From the NCBI RefSeq assembly GCF_002001105.1, contig NZ_MUNP01000050.1, forward strand, positions 43,588 to 107,587: a DNA stretch of 64,000 nucleotides, written 5' to 3'. The position numbers and the translations under genes are program-made. This DNA comes from Rhodanobacter sp. C06. Its GTDB lineage: Bacteria > Pseudomonadota > Gammaproteobacteria > Xanthomonadales > Rhodanobacteraceae. This document shows, in pieces, positions 61,750 to 64,000 of this stretch; positions within the stretch are counted from its first letter, which is position 1; each line of letters opens with the position of its first letter. Under the pieces are notes generated by a model. The model made no database searches, was not told where the DNA came from, and saw nothing but the letters and a program-made list of their open reading frames with translations.

Positions 61750-63201
61750 ATGAGCACTCACGACATCCGTTCCGCCGTCCGCCCCGATCCCGACCAGCCG
61801 ATGGTCGACATCGCCGATTACGTGGCCGACTGCCGGATCGAGTCGAAGGAAGCCTACGACACCGCGCGCTACATGCTGCTGGATTCGCTGGCCACCGCGA
61901 TGATGGCGATGAGGTTCCCCGAGTGCGTGAAGCACCTCGGCCCCGTGGTGCCTGGCGCCACGCTGCCGGGCGGCGCCCGCGTGCCTGGCACCAGCCACGA
62001 GTTGGATCCGGTGCAGGCTGCGTTCGCGATCGGCACGCAGATCCGCTGGCTGGACTTCAACGACACCTGGCTGGCGGCCGAATGGGGCCATCCGTCGGAC
62101 AACCTCGGCGCCATCCTCGCCGTGGCTGACTGGCTGGGCCGCAAGGCCGCACGCGAGGGCGGCCTTGCGCTGACCGTGGGCGACGTGCTGGGCTACGCGA
62201 TCAAGGCGCACGAGATCCAGGGTTGCTACGCGCTGAAGAACAGCTTCAACCGCGTGGGCCAGGACCACGTGATCCTGGTGCGGCTGGCTTCCACCGCGGT
62301 GGCCACGCACATGCTGGGTGGCGACAAGGAGCAGATCGTCACCGCCGTGTCGCACAGCTGGATCGACAACGGCGCGCTGCGCACCTACCGCCACGCGCCG
62401 AACACCGGGCCTCGCAAGAGCTGGGCCGCGGGCGACGCCTGCCGCCGCGCCGTCACCCATGCGATCAACGCGGTGTACCGCGGCGTGGTGGGCTATCCGT
62501 CGGCGCTGTCGGCGAAGACCTGGGGCTACTACGACGTGGCGTTCAAGGGCGACGCGTTCGCGTTCGAGCGTCCGTTCGGCAGCTACGTGATGGAGAACGT
62601 GTTGTTCAAGATCAGCTTTCCGGCCGAGTTCCACGCGCAGACCGCGGTGGAGTGCGCGATGCAGCTGCACGCCCAGGTCGCCGGCAAGCTCGACCAGATC
62701 GACAAGGTGGCGATCGAGACCCAGGAGGCCGGCTGCCGCATCATCGACAAGACCGGCCCGCTGGCGAACTACGCCGATCGCGACCACTGCATCCAGTACA
62801 TGGTGGCGGTGCCGCTGATCTTCGGGCGCCTCACCGCGGACGACTACAACGACGACGTGGCCGCCGATCCGCGCATCGACGCGCTGCGCGACAAGATGAC
62901 GGTGAGCGAGAACCCGCAGTTCACCAGGGACTACTTCGATCCCGACAAGCGCTACATCGGCAATTCGGTGCAGGTGTTCTTCAAGGACGGCAGCAGCACC
63001 GGGAAGGTGTCCATCGACTACCCGATCGGCCACCGCAAGCGCCGCGCCGAGGGCATCCCGGTGCTGCTGAAGAAATTCGAGGCGGCCATGCGCAGCCATC
63101 TGCCGGCGCACAAGGTCAGGGCGATCCTCGAAGCCAGCCGCGATCCGGCGAAGCTGGACGCGATGCCGATCCAGGAGTTCCTCGGCCTGTTCACGCTCTG
63201 A
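61750..63201 (+). CDS. prpD: 2-Methylcitrate dehydratase
   Basis: A 483-residue MmgE/PrpD family enzyme: IADYVADCRIESKEAYDTARYMLLDSLATA, DFNDTWLAAEWGHPSDNLGAILA, SFNRVGQDHVILVRLASTAVA and the conserved RTYRHAPNTGPRKSW. It dehydrates 2-methylcitrate to 2-methylaconitate. Length is normal. It is separated from prpC by the secretion cluster and the TerC gene, with its own promoter. Confidence 0.93.
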   Translation: MSTHDIRSAVRPDPDQPMVDIADYVADCRIESKEAYDTARYMLLDSLATAMMAMRFPECVKHLGPVVPGATLPGGARVPGTSHELDPVQAAFAIGTQIRWLDFNDTWLAAEWGHPSDNLGAILAVADWLGRKAAREGGLALTVGDVLGYAIKAHEIQGCYALKNSFNRVGQDHVILVRLASTAVATHMLGGDKEQIVTAVSHSWIDNGALRTYRHAPNTGPRKSWAAGDACRRAVTHAINAVYRGVVGYPSALSAKTWGYYDVAFKGDAFAFERPFGSYVMENVLFKISFPAEFHAQTAVECAMQLHAQVAGKLDQIDKVAIETQEAGCRIIDKTGPLANYADRDHCIQYMVAVPLIFGRLTADDYNDDVAADPRIDALRDKMTVSENPQFTRDYFDPDKRYIGNSVQVFFKDGSSTGKVSIDYPIGHRKRRAEGIPVLLKKFEAAMRSHLPAHKVRAILEASRDPAKLDAMPIQEFLGLFTL

Positions 63202-63263
63202 ATACGCACTGGCGGCAAATCTCGCCAAGGCTTGCTCTGCCTGGCAATAACAGGCAGCGCAAA

Positions 63264-63292
63264 TTGTCACGACATTCGTAACGTGTTATATT
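63264..63292 (+). promoter_or_regulatory. Sigma-70 promoter of the barrel gene
   Basis: TTGTCA-N17-TATATT in an AT-rich stretch about 95 bases upstream of the ATG at 63388. Confidence 0.7.
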
Positions 63293-63387
63293 TATGTAAA
63301 GACGAATGGATCAATCCGGTACGAGCGAGAGTCGCCGCATCGGAAAGCAGTCGCGATTGTTTCAATACCAAAAAAGGGAGAGACCTG

Positions 63388-64000
63388 ATGAAGCACAAGG
63401 GCCTTTATTTCATGGTTGCCCTGGCCTTGGGCGGCGTGGGTGCCGTCCATGCGCAGGACAACACGGCGACGACGACGGGCAGCAGCGACAGCACCGCCGC
63501 ACCGGCGTGGCCGAACGGCTTCGATGACCGTTGGTACATCGCCCCGACCATCGGCGGCTACTACAACGACACGGACCGCAATACCCACAGCCGCCAGTTC
63601 TACTATGGCCTCGGCGTGGGCAAGTTCATTTCGTCCAACACCTCGCTGGATCTGTTCTTCGACCGTACCAAGCGCAAGATCGACCACAACGCCGGCAACT
63701 GGGCCAGCAACAACGTGGGCGTCGCCGTGCGCTACTACCTGGGCAGCACCGCGTGGCGCCCCTACCTGCTGGCGGGCGTGATGGGCAGCCATCACAAGAA
63801 CCCGGCGGACAGCGGCTGGGATCCGGCGGCCGAACTGGGTCTGGGCCTGTCCAAGTCGATCACCGACAGCTCCGATGTGCGCGTGGAAGGCGGTTACCGC
63901 TACGACTGGGACGACAAGAGCCAGCCGAACAAGAGCGGTTACGGCGACTGGTTCCTGGGCCTGAGCATCGTGTCGCGCTTCGGCGCGGTGCCTGCTGCTC
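63388..64000 (+). CDS. Outer-membrane beta-barrel protein (OmpA-like N-terminal domain), incomplete
   Basis: At least 204 residues, running off the window end. A signal peptide (residues 1-22, AVHA) is followed by an eight-stranded barrel pattern: FDDRWYIAPTIGGYYNDTDR, YYGLGVGKFISSNTSLDLFFD, VGVAVRYYLGSTAWRPYLLAG and VRVEGGYRYDWDD. The last residues seen (SRFGAVPAA) look like the linker to an OmpA peptidoglycan-binding domain, which would follow outside the window. GGGAGAGA precedes the ATG. Confidence 0.8.
   Translation, partial: MKHKGLYFMVALALGGVGAVHAQDNTATTTGSSDSTAAPAWPNGFDDRWYIAPTIGGYYNDTDRNTHSRQFYYGLGVGKFISSNTSLDLFFDRTKRKIDHNAGNWASNNVGVAVRYYLGSTAWRPYLLAGVMGSHHKNPADSGWDPAAELGLGLSKSITDSSDVRVEGGYRYDWDDKSQPNKSGYGDWFLGLSIVSRFGAVPAA

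Overview
The window is high-GC, gene-dense chromosomal DNA with no rRNA or tRNA gene, phage or complete insertion sequence that I can see. Gene content and protein style point to a gammaproteobacterium of the Xanthomonadales/Lysobacterales (Rhodanobacteraceae-like, e.g. Dyella or Rhodanobacter); this is an inference from gene content, not a placement.

Region 1 (about 0.2-23.7 kb) looks like one stress regulon. It holds a seven-gene minus-strand operon for membrane lipid modification (desaturase, FAD amine-oxidase-like protein, DUF1365, cyclopropane synthase-like methyltransferase, DUF2878, DUF1295, second methyltransferase) with a lipocalin behind it. A divergent lipoprotein hydrolase, a secreted unknown protein, a DUF3034/secreted truncated haemoglobin/cupredoxin/HAMP cluster and a small secreted repeat protein follow. 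The ECF sigma factor with a ChrR-type zinc anti-sigma factor lies at 14.9-16.2 kb. Next come a lipocalin/TspO-like/FeS-photolyase operon, then a second ECF sigma/RskA-like anti-sigma pair with a class I photolyase. Seven promoters in this region share GCATCC-N16-CGTA[CT], including the one before the sigma gene, so the regulator and its targets can be read from the sequence.

Region 2 (24-41 kb) is accessory. It has a PadR/sensor-protein operon, an amidohydrolase, a TumE-type toxin-antitoxin pair with twin operators, a lower-GC segment framed by an inverted repeat, a HigBA module whose toxin is broken by a 29-bp tandem duplication, two DUF1800 paralogues (one with DUF1501), a MarR-GNAT fusion, a methyltransferase and an OprB-like porin.

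Region 3 (40.5-55.8 kb) is mostly housekeeping: AIM24 family, TypA, PpiB, YidB and GlsB-like proteins, an aminotransferase, malate dehydrogenase, PrpE, AhpF/AhpC, a dicarboxylate/amino-acid symporter, PrpB and PrpC. It carries several REP-like palindromes.

Region 4 (55.8-64 kb) holds the most novel-looking system: a five-gene secretion cluster of a glycine-rich secreted protein, two further secreted proteins, a periplasmic C39 peptidase and a coiled-coil outer-membrane barrel. The layout resembles the Pseudomonas Fap functional amyloid. Three of the proteins carry a double-glycine-like motif (V-x4-L-x3-R-G-G), and the three secreted subunits share a C-terminal Q-N-x6-[VI]-Q motif. The cluster sits between prpC and prpD. 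A TerC-family gene behind a probable yybP-ykoY manganese riboswitch, prpD and an incomplete outer-membrane barrel gene end the window.
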